Shown here piece after piece: positions 47,355 to 56,972 of a stretch of 64,000 nucleotides of DNA. Made by a program: the position numbers and the translations under genes. Numbering within the stretch: the stretch's first letter is position 1; each line of letters starts with the position of its first letter. The notes below the pieces were generated by a model that did no database searches, was not told the origin of the DNA, and saw only the letters and a list, made by a program, of their open reading frames with translations. The DNA lies in assembly GCA_002897735.1 (NCBI GenBank), contig BDTW01000042.1, positions 1-64,000 of the forward strand, in the 5' to 3' direction. The stretch is from a bacterium BMS3Bbin13 (GTDB lineage: Bacteria; Pseudomonadota; Gammaproteobacteria; 21-64-14).

Positions 47355-48653
47355 TTACCGGGGGCGCGCGGCACGCAGCATTTTCCGCAAGCGCAGGAAC
47401 GTGAACAGATGACCCCGGGCGCGGCGCAGCGGCGGCAGCTCGATGGATACCGCCTCTTTTCCCCCTCGCAGCAGGCGGCGTAGCGATTCCAGCGCCGCAC
47501 CGCGTACGCGCCGGCGCGGATCCTTCAGCGCCAGGCCGACCAAGGCACCGAGCGCCTCGGGCGTGTGGAGTCCGCCGAGGACGTCCGCCAGCGTCGCCCG
47601 CACCCCCGGATCCGGATGCCGGATCAAGCCGATCACGTTGGATACGGCGGTCGTATCATGTACGCCGCGCAACGCCCGGATCGTGACGATCGCGGGCAGC
47701 TCGTACACGGCCGCACGGAGCATGTTCCGCCGAGGCGCATCGGCATTGAGGAACAGCACGCGCAGCAGCCAGGCGCGCTCGGCAGGCCCCACGGGGAGGC
47801 GGTCCCCATAGAGGTCGGTTATCCACTCGCGTCGGAGTTCGCTCAGCACTGCGTCGAGACAAACCCCCGGATACTTCTCGACGACCGCTTGGCACTCGAG
47901 CCTGAGTTGGCTTGTGGGACAGAGCGCGCCACGGACGAGCGCACGGGCTTCCGCCGGAAGCGGTGCGCTACCGCGCAGCCAGGTCAACCCCAATGCCGCG
48001 GTAGAGCGCAGCAAGGGATGCGGGTCGTGCCGGAGGCGTTGCAGCGCCGGAACCGCATCGGGGTCGCCGATCGTGGCGAGGGCGATTGCCGTCATGAGAC
48101 GACGGTGCGTCGCTTGGCCGAACGTCGCGCTTGCGGGTTCGGCCAGGGCAATCGTGAGTGCCGGGACCGCCGACGCACCGAAGCGCACGAGCGCTTCGAA
48201 GGCCGCCGAGCCGAGCATGCCGTCGCCGAGTGCGCCCGCAAGCTCGGGGATCAAACTCAGCATGCCCCGCTCCGCGGCGGCCGCGGCGGCCGCGGGGAGG
48301 CGTTCCTCCAGCAGGCCGAGGGAAACGAGTTCGTCGAGCGGCAAATAGCTCCGCCGTGTAAGCCGGCGCAAGGCCTCGTTCTTGACCACGTACTCGGCCT
48401 GCGCGTACTGGGGATGCAGCGAGCGCAACGAATGGGCCCGCACGCCCCGGTCGAGCGCAGCCAGCGCCGCGGGCGTGCCGATGGCGTCCAGCATGCAGAC
48501 CGCGAAGAGTCGGGCTTGGGGCGAAGGCTGCGTGGGGCCGGCGAGGAAATCCGCGAGCGCCGGTACGGCGCGGGCGCCCAGCAGTAGGATCTCCTCCGCG
48601 GCGTGTTCGTGGTCGGCCACGTTCTCGATCAACTTTTGCAGCCGAACGTCCAT
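47355..48653 (-). CDS. HEAT-repeat protein
   Basis: The 432-residue protein is an array of HEAT-type alpha-helical repeats, with recurring blocks such as GARAVPALADFLAG, GDPDAVPALQRLRHDP, LLRSTAALGLTWL and PDPGVRATLADVLGGL. Such arrays are protein-binding scaffolds; no catalytic motif is present. It is the last gene of a three-gene leftward operon after a DUF211 protein and a VIT-like membrane protein, with 6 bases to the latter. Its partner and role are unknown. Confidence 0.8.
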   Translation of the reverse strand: MDVRLQKLIENVADHEHAAEEILLLGARAVPALADFLAGPTQPSPQARLFAVCMLDAIGTPAALAALDRGVRAHSLRSLHPQYAQAEYVVKNEALRRLTRRSYLPLDELVSLGLLEERLPAAAAAAAERGMLSLIPELAGALGDGMLGSAAFEALVRFGASAVPALTIALAEPASATFGQATHRRLMTAIALATIGDPDAVPALQRLRHDPHPLLRSTAALGLTWLRGSAPLPAEARALVRGALCPTSQLRLECQAVVEKYPGVCLDAVLSELRREWITDLYGDRLPVGPAERAWLLRVLFLNADAPRRNMLRAAVYELPAIVTIRALRGVHDTTAVSNVIGLIRHPDPGVRATLADVLGGLHTPEALGALVGLALKDPRRRVRGAALESLRRLLRGGKEAVSIELPPLRRARGHLFTFLRLRKMLRAARPR

Positions 48654-48659
48654 CTCCTC

Positions 48660-49187
48660 TCAAACGATGTGCAGCCATACCCCGACGATGCCCATGACGA
48701 CACCGCCGCCGGCCATCCACAAGGCCCAGCGCACCATCCCGCCGTGCACGGCCCGTGCCAGCAGGGCGCCGAGCACGCCGAGCGCAACGACGGCCACCCC
48801 GAGGCCCAGCATGCGCACCGGCCGCGGCGCCAGCATTCCCACCGCGAGCGGGAGCAGTGAGCCGAGGAAGGCGCAGCCGCCCGAGACGAGAGCGGCACCG
48901 GCGGACGCGCGCAACGCCCGAGCGCCCTGGCGCGACTCGATGAGGCGGCCGTGTTCGCCCATATTCAGCATGAACTCAGCGCGGGCCAAATCCCCTCTCG
49001 CCTGGGCATATTCCGCAACGAACAGCATGAAGATGCCGGCGATTCCCGCAGCCGCTGCAATCCGTAGCGCCAGCGTCGGCGTTATCGCTTCGCCGGAGTC
49101 CACCAAGCGCCCCGCCGCGAGCGTGAGCGTGTTCAGGATACCGTCGGAGAACCCAAGTGCCACCGGCAACAATGCGAACGGTTTCAT
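48660..49187 (-). CDS. VIT1/CCC1-like small membrane protein
   Basis: The 175-residue protein has about five helices: a start resembling the VIT family (LPVALGFSDGILNTLTLAAG), then AGIAGIFMLFVAEYAQARGD, and three more helices near the C-terminus. VIT/CCC1 proteins carry iron or manganese across membranes; this copy is shorter than typical members (about 230) and lacks the metal-binding cytoplasmic extension, so transport is uncertain. Its gene lies between DUF211 and the HEAT-repeat gene. Confidence 0.6.
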   Translation of the reverse strand: MKPFALLPVALGFSDGILNTLTLAAGRLVDSGEAITPTLALRIAAAAGIAGIFMLFVAEYAQARGDLARAEFMLNMGEHGRLIESRQGARALRASAGAALVSGGCAFLGSLLPLAVGMLAPRPVRMLGLGVAVVALGVLGALLARAVHGGMVRWALWMAGGGVVMGIVGVWLHIV

Positions 49188-49208
49188 CGTTCGACTGCGG
49201 CCGGCCGA

Positions 49209-49493
49209 TCAGCGGGTGCGGGGAACACGCTCGACGATGCGTGCGCCGGCCACGATCTCGTCGGTGCTGTGCACCGCTGCGCCGGTGTGCCCGATGGCAT
49301 CGATCAGCGCATCGTAGTCGATGCCGTCGCCCTCCACGGTGACTTGCAGTCCCACCGTCTCCTCGTCGATCTCCGTGGTGGTGATGTTGACGCCCTCCAC
49401 CCCCGCCACCCCTTCGATGGCCTCCGCGATGTCGACCAGCTCCGGACCGCCGCGCGCCTTGTCCACATCCAGCATGACCCTGCGTACGTTCAC
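49209..49493 (-). CDS. DUF211 family protein
   Basis: The 94-residue protein matches the DUF211 family in length and pattern: [40 protein letters not shown] and a ferredoxin-like alpha-beta layout. The family is better known from archaea, and no function is established; a metal or ligand sensor fold is a guess. The start is GTG at 49493, with GAGGAG 8 bases upstream; the track's longer ORF adds 67 unlikely residues. It is first in the operon with the VIT-like and HEAT-repeat proteins. Confidence 0.82.
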   Translation of the reverse strand: MNVRRVMLDVDKARGGPELVDIAEAIEGVAGVEGVNITTTEIDEETVGLQVTVEGDGIDYDALIDAIGHTGAAVHSTDEIVAGARIVERVPRTR

Positions 49494-49983
49494 CCAGCAT
49501 GCTCCTCTTCCCGCCGGTTGCGTCCGGCCCGACTCGGGGTCGATCGCAGGAGCCCGGCTTCCCGCCGGCGTTGCGACCACGCCGATCTTACACGTGCCGC
49601 CGCGAACACCACCCGCAGTCACAAGACACGCCGCCAACCATTCCGAAGCAAGTGTACGGCAGCCCGAAGGCCGCGCCCAGCCCGCCCGTGGCATGAGTGT
49701 CGACGTGGTCTGCGCTTCCCCTCGCGGAATGGGGCGTTGTCGACATCATGTGGATCGGCCTTCCGATCTATCGCAACTATCGTCTTGCGGGCGGCGTACG
49801 ATGCCGTGCGCGACGGTGTTCTCCTGCCGAGCCGATCGCCCGGGTCCGGGACGGGATGCCGGAGTGTCGCCCGGCCCGGGCCGATTTCCGCACCATGCGC
49901 CGCACTCTGGTACAATCCCGCGCTTGTCCGCAGCCCAAAACCGCCGATCCGGCCAGACCCCCAGAGAACCCCGGCGAGACCCA
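49494..49983. other. Divergent intergenic region between the DUF211 operon and gltX; no gene
   Basis: About 490 bases with no convincing ORF. TACAAT at about 49912 is a good -10 for gltX, without an equally good -35. The track's extension of gltX through this region is not family-like. Confidence 0.45.
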
Positions 49984-51420
49984 ATGTCATTCTCCCCGCC
50001 TCCCAGGACCCGCTTCGCTCCCAGCCCTACCGGTTACCTGCACATCGGCGGGGTGCGTACGGCGCTGTTTTCGTGGCTGCACGCGCGCCGCCACGGCGGC
50101 GTCTTCGTCCTGCGGATCGAGGACACCGACCGCGAGCGCTCGACCGAGGCCTCGGTGAACGTAATCCTCGAGGGGATGCGCTGGCTGGACCTGGGCTGGG
50201 ACGAGGGCCCGTACTTCCAGACCCGGCGCTTCGACCGCTATCGGGAGATCCTCGAGCGGCTGCTCGAGGAAGGCAAGGCCTACCGCTGCTACTGTTCCCG
50301 TGAGCGGCTCGAGACACTGCGCGCCGGGCAGATGGCGCGCAAGGAGAAGCCGCGCTACGACGGGCTCTGCCGCGACCGGCGCGACCCGCCGCCGGAGGGC
50401 GCCGCCCACGTGGTGCGCTTCCGCAACCCCGCCGACGGCGTGGTGATGGTCGACGATCTGATCCGCGGGCGCGTGGCGTTTCAGAATCGGGAACTGGACG
50501 ATCTCATCATCGCGCGTGCCGACGGCACCCCGACCTACAACTTCACCGTGGTGGTCGACGACCACGATATGGGTATCACGCATGTGATCCGCGGCGACGA
50601 TCATCTCAACAACACGCCGCGCCAGATCAACATCCTGCGCGCCCTCGAGGCGCAGCCGCCGGTCTATGCGCACGTGCCGATGATCCTGGGTCCGGACGGC
50701 AAGCGCCTTTCCAAGCGCCACGGGGCCGTGAGCGTGCTCCAGTACCGCGACGAGGGCTACCTGCCCGAGGCCTTGCTCAACTACCTCGTGCGGCTCGGCT
50801 GGTCGCACGGCGACCAGGAGGTATTCTCGCGCGAGGAGATGATCCGCCTCTTCGATATCCGCGAAGTCAACAAGGCCGCCTCCATCTTCAACCCCGACAA
50901 GCTCCTGTGGCTCAACCAGCACTACCTGAAGACCCTGGAGCCGGCCGTGGTGGCCCGCCACCTCGCTTGGCACCTGCAGCGCCTCGACCTCGATCCGGCT
51001 GCGGGCCCGCCCCTCGAAGAGGTCGTTCTGGCCCAGCGCGAGCGCGCCAAGACCCTGCAGGAGATGGCCCGCAACAGCGCGTTCCTGTTTCGCGAGCCGG
51101 AAGGCTACGACGAGAAGGCCGCCGACAAGCACCTCGGTGAGGCCCAGCGCCCGATCCTCACCGCCCTGCGCGCCGCGCTTGCGGAACTCGACCCCTGGAC
51201 CCCGGAGGCCGTGCACGCCACCGTCGGCGGGGTGGCCGAGGCCGCCGGCCTCAAGCTGGGCAAGGTCGCCCAGCCGCTGCGCGTGGCGCTCACCGGGGGC
51301 ACGGTATCGCCCCCGATCGACGTTACGGTATACTTGCTCGGACGCGATCGGACCCTCGCCCGCATCGCGCGGGCGTTAGGTGCCGGGCCGGGAGCCGGGC
51401 GGAGTGGGGTAACTCATTGA
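49984..51420 (+). CDS. gltX: Glutamyl-tRNA synthetase
   Basis: GltX charges tRNA-Glu. The 478-residue protein carries the class I signatures [17 protein letters not shown] (HIGH) and [13 protein letters not shown] (KMSKS-like), with the Zn-site region [16 protein letters not shown] and a normal anticodon-binding C-terminal half. The start is ATG at 49984. It lies immediately upstream of tRNA-Ala and its own substrate tRNA-Glu, a common cluster. Confidence 0.97.
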   Translation: MSFSPPPRTRFAPSPTGYLHIGGVRTALFSWLHARRHGGVFVLRIEDTDRERSTEASVNVILEGMRWLDLGWDEGPYFQTRRFDRYREILERLLEEGKAYRCYCSRERLETLRAGQMARKEKPRYDGLCRDRRDPPPEGAAHVVRFRNPADGVVMVDDLIRGRVAFQNRELDDLIIARADGTPTYNFTVVVDDHDMGITHVIRGDDHLNNTPRQINILRALEAQPPVYAHVPMILGPDGKRLSKRHGAVSVLQYRDEGYLPEALLNYLVRLGWSHGDQEVFSREEMIRLFDIREVNKAASIFNPDKLLWLNQHYLKTLEPAVVARHLAWHLQRLDLDPAAGPPLEEVVLAQRERAKTLQEMARNSAFLFREPEGYDEKAADKHLGEAQRPILTALRAALAELDPWTPEAVHATVGGVAEAAGLKLGKVAQPLRVALTGGTVSPPIDVTVYLLGRDRTLARIARALGAGPGAGRSGVTH

Positions 51421-51466
51421 CATGGAACGGTTCCCGTCGTAAAGTTCGCGGCTCGTTTTTGTTCAC

Positions 51467-51542
<76 letters not shown>

Positions 51543-51587
51543 AGTCCAACGAGGCCGGGCTCTCAGCCCTGATTTTTTCCGGTATCC

Positions 51588-51664
51588 GTCCCCATCGTCT
51601 AGCTGGCCCAGGACACCGCCCTTTCACGGCGGCAACAGGGGTTCGAATCCCCTTGGGGACGCCA
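51588..51664 (+). tRNA. tRNA-Glu(TTC)
   Basis: The sequence starts GTCCCCATCGTCTAG, typical of tRNA-Glu. Anticodon loop CTTTCAC on a CGCC/GGCG stem gives anticodon TTC. The acceptor closes with GGGGAC and encoded GCCA. Confidence 0.96.
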
Positions 51665-51673
51665 GTACCACAC

Positions 51674-51889
51674 GGGGTCAGGCTTGACTTATGGGTATTT
51701 GCAGAGCTTCCTTCCAATGCTTTCAACCCGTTCATCGATCCCGGACTTCCAAGCTTGCCGCTTATCCAATCGGCCGGTGGCTTGATTGAACCCGGGCCTT
51801 CCCGCCCCGGGTGCGTAGCCGGATCGGTCAGGGGTTCGGCCTTCCGTTGCCCGGGACAATGAATACCCATATGTCAAGCCTGACCCGGT
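51674..51889. mobile_element. MITE-like element with about 25-bp terminal inverted repeats
   Basis: The left end GGGGTCAGGCTTGACTTATG and the right end, in reverse complement GGGTCAGGCTTGACATATGG, match over about 26 bases with two mismatches. The 215-bp unit has no recognisable ORF. It starts 9 bases after tRNA-Glu and ends 20 bases before the SWIM gene stop. The GGGGTCAGG ends resemble those of elements moved in trans by REP-associated or IS200-like transposases, but no such transposase is seen in the window. Confidence 0.65.
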
Positions 51890-51909
51890 GCCTCCCGGTG
51901 CCCCCCGGA

Positions 51910-52947
51910 TCATTTCCGTGACCATGCCCGGGTGAGCGCCGTCAGCGTTCGCTTCTGAAGTTTGAGCTTGCCGCGTTTGGTTTCCCAGTTTGCGACGGTC
52001 TGTGAGCTTACGTTCAGCAGGCCCGCGAACTGGGGGCGCGTCATGGCGAACTGTTTGCGCAGCCGGGCCACCGCCGCGCCGGTAGGAGTAAAAGCCCTCT
52101 TTCCCGGAGCCGCTTTTGCGTTGCGGACCTTGGGTTTCCCGCTTCTTCCCGCCGTATTCTTCTTGGACGATTTTTGCTCGTTCGAGCGGCGTGCGGTTTT
52201 CCGCGGCGCTGTTTCTCCTCTTTTCTCCGGCGGAGTCGTGTCCTCGATATCGATACCGAACACATTCGAGAGATCCTGGTTCGCGAGCCGCCGTCGTTTC
52301 CCCCGCCCGGCGGTCGCCACCCGCATATCCAGATCCGCCGAGATGAGTTCTAGGTGATCGACCTTGCGCAGCACGAAGAGCAGTTCCGGTTTTTCATCCA
52401 GGCGGGCGCCGACCCCGTACAGCACGGCGGCCACATGCTTGCACATGACGGCCCAGTCGGGACAGTCGCAATGAAGCTTGATATCCCCGGGTTTGGGGAA
52501 TAGCCCTTTTTCGGGCTCGGTCACGATTCCCATCACGTGGTCGGAGAGGTGCCCCTGCAACAATTCCAACAGGGAGCCGATCCGGCCGGCGCATTGACTG
52601 CGTATGTTTTTCCACTTGTCCGGCGCCAGGGGGGCGATGCGGATGGCGACATTGTATAGCTCCGAACCGGAAACAATGGCCTCGACCTTTCCCTTCTTGA
52701 TCGCCAAGTGACAGACCGAACCGTTACGGACGTAGGTCCGTCCGCGCGGCAGGCGGTTGGAGAAGTCGCTGAATCGTTCCAGGTGTTTGCACCAGGCCGC
52801 GCCCCAGAAGGTATGGGCGATCTTGCGGCCCCGGATCTCGATGGGTTCGATGTCCATGCCTTTGTTGTGCAGCTTTTTCATTTCCCCGGCCGTGTTGGCG
52901 CGTCGCCTTGCTACCGGCACATAGGGCCGCCATCCATCGTAAGACAT
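51910..52947 (-). CDS. SWIM zinc-finger protein with C-terminal XRE-type helix-turn-helix
   Basis: The 345-residue protein contains the SWIM motif CDCPDWAVMCKHVAAVLYGV (C-x-C...C-x-H, around residues 162-180), which binds zinc and usually DNA or protein. The N-terminal half (HTFWGAAWCKHLERFSDF) is the conserved domain of SWIM proteins that accompany SNF2 helicases, as in B. subtilis YwqB. A long basic linker with NEQKSSKKN leads to a helix-turn-helix at the C-terminus (TRPQFAGLLNVSSQTVANWE), which is extra for this family. It lies 14 bases downstream of the SNF2 gene, as an operon. Function is not established; nucleic-acid transactions or defence are likely. Confidence 0.85.
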   Translation of the reverse strand: MSYDGWRPYVPVARRRANTAGEMKKLHNKGMDIEPIEIRGRKIAHTFWGAAWCKHLERFSDFSNRLPRGRTYVRNGSVCHLAIKKGKVEAIVSGSELYNVAIRIAPLAPDKWKNIRSQCAGRIGSLLELLQGHLSDHVMGIVTEPEKGLFPKPGDIKLHCDCPDWAVMCKHVAAVLYGVGARLDEKPELLFVLRKVDHLELISADLDMRVATAGRGKRRRLANQDLSNVFGIDIEDTTPPEKRGETAPRKTARRSNEQKSSKKNTAGRSGKPKVRNAKAAPGKRAFTPTGAAVARLRKQFAMTRPQFAGLLNVSSQTVANWETKRGKLKLQKRTLTALTRAWSRK

Positions 52948-52961
52948 CGGCTATTCTCCCG

Positions 52962-55703
52962 TCAGACTTGTATCTTGTCGACGTCGAGTGAAACCAGTTC
53001 CAGTAGTTCCCGGTTGTTCATTTCAGTCAGCAGGGTTTCGGCGCCGCCTTCCAGGATGTCGCTGGCCAACGCCGTCTTTTCCGTTATCAGTGCGTCTATT
53101 TTCTCTTCCACCGTGCCCTGACAGACGAACTTGTGGACCAGTACATTGTTCCGTTGGCCGATGCGAAACGCCCGGTCGGTAGCCTGATTTTCCACGGCCG
53201 GGTTCCACCAGCGGTCGAAGTGGACCACGTGGGACGCCTCGGTCAGGTTCAACCCGGTACCGCCGGCCTTGAGTGACAGTATGAAAAAGGGCGGCCCGCT
53301 TTCCTGCTGAAAATCGTCCACCAGTCGCTTGCGCTGTTTGACCGGAGTGCCGCCATGCAGAACCAGTCCGGGCCGGCCGAACTGCTCCGCCAGAAACGAG
53401 GCCAACGGGCCGGTTATCTCGCGAAACTGGGTAAAGACCAGCATCTTCTCCTGGCGCGAGGCGATCTCTTCGCACAACTCGGCCAACCGGGCGAACTTGC
53501 CGCTGTCACCGGGATCATACCGCTCATCGCCCAGCAACTGCGAGGGATGGTTGCAGATCTGCTTGAAGCGTATGAGGTAGGCAAGTACCAGGCCGCGCCG
53601 TTTCATCCCGTCCAATGTCTCCAGTGAAGCGGCCAGTTTTTTGACCTCTCTCCGGTACAACGCGGCCTGGGCCTTGGTCAGACCGCACCACGCATGCACC
53701 TCGGTTTTTTCCGGTAGATCGCTGATGATGGTCTTGTCGGTCTTGAGCCGGCGCAGGATGTAGGGGCGCACCAAGTTGCGCAATGGGGCGTATCGATCGT
53801 TTTCTCCGGCGGACAGCGATTTGACGAAGCCCTTGAATCGCGTCGCCGACCCGAGCAGGCCCGGGCACAGGAAATCGAACAGGGACCAGAGATCGCCGAG
53901 CCGGTTTTCTATGGGGGTCCCGGTCAACGCGATCCGGGAGGCGGCTTTCAATTTCTTGGTTGCGCGGGTTTGTCGGCTGGCGGGATTCTTTATGGCTTGT
54001 GCTTCGTCAAGGATCAGCAACCGCCAGTCCCGCTCCTGCAGCCAGGATTGTCGCAGCAACATTCCGTAAGTGGTCAGAACCAGGTCGATCCCCGCCAAGT
54101 CGGATCCGCCATCCACGGCCCCCGCGAATTTAGTGCGTCCCTGCACGCCACCTCCGGCCAGGGCATCGATTTCCTGCTTGCACATCTGCGAGGTATGCAC
54201 GAACAGGCAGCGCAGGGAGGGTCCATAGCGCTCCAATTCGGTTTTCCAGTTGGCCAGCAGCGACGCGGGCAACACCAGCAGGGAAGGCGTCTTGCAGCCC
54301 CGCTTTTTCAGTACCAGCAGCAGCGCAATGATCTGCATGGTCTTGCCCAGGCCCATGTCGTCGGCCAGACAGGCGCCGAGTCCCAGTTGTGACAGGAGCC
54401 ACAGCCAACTGACGCCGCTTCTCTGATACGGGCGCAGCCGGGTCTTGAGGGCACTGCCGGGGTCGATGCTCTTGAGCGTTTCCGGCGCCCGCAGTTCGTC
54501 CAGCAAGGATCCCAGCCACGGGCCCGGTTGGACAAAGGCCCATTGCCGATCGTCGCCCGGCACATCCGATCGGCCCAGGTCCGCCGGGGCGCCGGCCAGC
54601 AATCGCATTCCTTCGGAAAAGGACAGCCCGTCTTCGGCCGCTCCGGCGGCGACCTTTTCCCAGTGCGCAAGGGCCTCGGCCAGTTTCTCGCGGTCCACCT
54701 CCACCCATCGACCCTTGATGAATACCAGCCCCTCTTGTGTCGCGAGCAGTGTCCGTAATTCACGTTCGGTCAGGGTTTCGTCACCCAGGGCGATCCCCAG
54801 TTTGAAATCCAGTAGCGCATCGGCGCCGAGTTTGCTTTGTTTGATACTGCCGATCGTGACGCTGACCTGTGGCCGGGTGCGCTTCTTCCACCAGTCGGGC
54901 AGGCGGACGATCACACCGCACTGCTCGTAACGCGGCGTCTCCTTGAGAAATTCGTAGGCCTCGGCCGGGGTCCACGCGAGCGGGTGGTACAGATCGCCGC
55001 TCTCGACCAGTTCCCGGATCAGGACACTGGATTCGGATACACGCTGCACGGGGGACAACAGGCGGATGAGGGCTTTCTTGTTCCGGGCGCCCGCATACTC
55101 CTGCAAGGCCCTGGCCAAGGGTTGGTGGCGGATTTGGCCCCGGCTCCGGTGGGAGAGTTCCGGTGCATAGGTCGCCATGAACGCGAACGGATAATCCCGG
55201 TCGAGTCGGTTCTCCGCCAAGTGAAAGCAGACGCGGCCGACTTGGTGCCAACGTGGTGCGTTTTCTTCCAAGAATGCGCCGAGGCCGCCGTGTCGACGGA
55301 TTTGTGCGCATACCTGATCGTCGAGCCAGGACCAGATGCCGTTCAGCACCTGCGGGGAGAGATACTCGGCGCCGCGCATCGGGGGTACGCCTTCGAGCAG
55401 CGATCCCGTTTGGGGTTCGTCGAGTGCACCGATGGGATCGGGACGCGCCGGGTCGGCCGGCGTCATCTGACATCGCTCGGCCAGATACCGGCAGGTGAAG
55501 GCCCGCCAATAGCCGAGGACGGGGGAAAGATCGGCGGCGTAGTCCTTCGCCGCCAGTGCAATCAGGCCTTCGGCGATACCTCGCGCAAACGCATCGGCGA
55601 TTGCGGCCGCCCGCCCGGTTTCCCGGTCGGTATCGCCGGCGTCCTCCGCCGGGAACCAGTGCAGGTGTCCCGAGGGCAATACGCCGAGTTCAGATCTGGT
55701 CAT
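52962..55703 (-). CDS. SNF2-family helicase (YwqA/HepA-like) paired with SWIM protein
   Basis: The 913-residue protein has a roughly 400-residue N-terminal region of unknown function, then a SNF2 ATPase: LADDMGLGKTMQIIALLL (motif I, about 450), LLILDEAQAIKNP (motif II), IALTGTPIENRLGDLWSLFD (motif III) and a helicase C domain ending in NQATDRAFRIGQRNNV. It probably moves along or remodels DNA rather than unwinding it. The helicase with SWIM partner is a recurrent bacterial pair (YwqA-YwqB in B. subtilis) of unclear biology. The pair sits beside two tRNA genes and a MITE, which is accessory context. Confidence 0.9.
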   Translation of the reverse strand: MTRSELGVLPSGHLHWFPAEDAGDTDRETGRAAAIADAFARGIAEGLIALAAKDYAADLSPVLGYWRAFTCRYLAERCQMTPADPARPDPIGALDEPQTGSLLEGVPPMRGAEYLSPQVLNGIWSWLDDQVCAQIRRHGGLGAFLEENAPRWHQVGRVCFHLAENRLDRDYPFAFMATYAPELSHRSRGQIRHQPLARALQEYAGARNKKALIRLLSPVQRVSESSVLIRELVESGDLYHPLAWTPAEAYEFLKETPRYEQCGVIVRLPDWWKKRTRPQVSVTIGSIKQSKLGADALLDFKLGIALGDETLTERELRTLLATQEGLVFIKGRWVEVDREKLAEALAHWEKVAAGAAEDGLSFSEGMRLLAGAPADLGRSDVPGDDRQWAFVQPGPWLGSLLDELRAPETLKSIDPGSALKTRLRPYQRSGVSWLWLLSQLGLGACLADDMGLGKTMQIIALLLVLKKRGCKTPSLLVLPASLLANWKTELERYGPSLRCLFVHTSQMCKQEIDALAGGGVQGRTKFAGAVDGGSDLAGIDLVLTTYGMLLRQSWLQERDWRLLILDEAQAIKNPASRQTRATKKLKAASRIALTGTPIENRLGDLWSLFDFLCPGLLGSATRFKGFVKSLSAGENDRYAPLRNLVRPYILRRLKTDKTIISDLPEKTEVHAWCGLTKAQAALYRREVKKLAASLETLDGMKRRGLVLAYLIRFKQICNHPSQLLGDERYDPGDSGKFARLAELCEEIASRQEKMLVFTQFREITGPLASFLAEQFGRPGLVLHGGTPVKQRKRLVDDFQQESGPPFFILSLKAGGTGLNLTEASHVVHFDRWWNPAVENQATDRAFRIGQRNNVLVHKFVCQGTVEEKIDALITEKTALASDILEGGAETLLTEMNNRELLELVSLDVDKIQV

Positions 55704-55766
55704 TCATGTGGTTGAGACGTCCGGGAGGAAGGGTCCCCGCGACCGGCTGCGAATCCGAATCCGTGA

Positions 55767-56972
55767 TCAGGAGGTTCCTTTGGGAGGGGTGATCCCCGGG
55801 GGGGAGAGGTCGGGATAGGTGTGTACGCAATTGCGTCCATGGGCCTTTCCGTAGTAGAGGGCCTCGTCGGCCTCGCGGATGAGTTGAGCCAGCAGTTGCG
55901 CGGAGTCCTCCGGGTGGCCGGGGCGGTGGCAGGAGACCCCGACGGTGATGGTCGTGCGCCGCTCGGTGTCCTGGTGGCGCAATGGATGCTGCGCCACCCG
56001 CTTGCACAGGCGCTCGCCGAAGCGCTTGGCGCCGTCGCAATCGGTATGAGAGAGCAACAGGACGAATTCCTCGCCGCCGAAGCGTGCGAGCAGATCGCCG
56101 CGACGCATTCCGGCCTCGAGCAGCTGAGCGATCTCGCGCAATACCGCATCGCCCTGACCGTGTCCCCAGGTGTCGTTGATTTTCTTGAAGCGGTCGAGGT
56201 CGAGCATGATGAGGCTCAGGGAATCGTCGTAGCGCAACGAGCGCTGCACGAGGATCTCGCCCTCCGAGAAGAAGAAACGGCGGTTGCGCAGTCCGGTGAG
56301 TTCGTCGACCAGGGCCCACTCCTCGAATCGCTTGCGCAGGCGTTGTGACTCGTCGAGCGCGTCGGAGAGCGCCCGGGTACGTTTGCGAACCTCGGTCTCG
56401 AGGTCGCGCGCGAGACGGTTGCTGTGCAGGAGTTGCCCCACGGCACCGGCGAGCGTTGCGGCGAGTCGCTCGTGCCAGCGGGTGAATTGCCCGGGGTCGG
56501 CATGGGCGAGGCTGAGGACGCCGAGCACCTCGGGCGTCCCGTCGCTGCCGGGGATGGGGGCGGCGATCAACGAGCCGGCGTTTGGCTGGCCCGGCCCCGC
56601 CGGTTCCTGAGCGCAGTCCGCGCAGTGTTGCAGCGTCGCGGCGACGGCCGCGCGGCCGATCACTCCCTCGCCGGGCGCGATCCGTTCGGCTCCGGGCAGA
56701 GGTCCCGGTGCCGGGGCATCGGGACCGAGCAGGTCGGCGACGTCGCGCGCGGCGACGCGTTCGAGCCGCTCGCCGCGCAGCAGATGGATCGAAGCGCTCT
56801 GTACGCTCGGATGGCCGAGCACGATTTCCAGAACGGCGGACAGCAACGCCTCCTCGCCCTGCCCGTCAGCCGGCAGGGCCCAGGTGGCGCCGAGCACCGA
56901 GAGGGCGTCGAGCAGGTTCAGGACGCCGTCCTGCAGGTCGCGGACTACGTCGCGTAACGGTTCGCGGCTCAT
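55767..56972 (-). CDS. Diguanylate cyclase with GAF domain
   Basis: The 401-residue protein has a GAF-like sensor domain (about residues 40-190; GEGVIGRAAVAATLQHC, AGSLIAAPIPG), a coiled linker (LETEVRKRTRALSDALDES), and a GGDEF domain with the full active site FGGEEFVLLLSH and LTGLRNRRFFF. It should make c-di-GMP. No EAL domain is attached. The start ATG at 56972 overlaps the stop of the HDOD gene by 4 bases; the track's longer start adds 95 residues of shadow. Confidence 0.92.
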   Translation of the reverse strand: MSREPLRDVVRDLQDGVLNLLDALSVLGATWALPADGQGEEALLSAVLEIVLGHPSVQSASIHLLRGERLERVAARDVADLLGPDAPAPGPLPGAERIAPGEGVIGRAAVAATLQHCADCAQEPAGPGQPNAGSLIAAPIPGSDGTPEVLGVLSLAHADPGQFTRWHERLAATLAGAVGQLLHSNRLARDLETEVRKRTRALSDALDESQRLRKRFEEWALVDELTGLRNRRFFFSEGEILVQRSLRYDDSLSLIMLDLDRFKKINDTWGHGQGDAVLREIAQLLEAGMRRGDLLARFGGEEFVLLLSHTDCDGAKRFGERLCKRVAQHPLRHQDTERRTTITVGVSCHRPGHPEDSAQLLAQLIREADEALYYGKAHGRNCVHTYPDLSPPGITPPKGTS

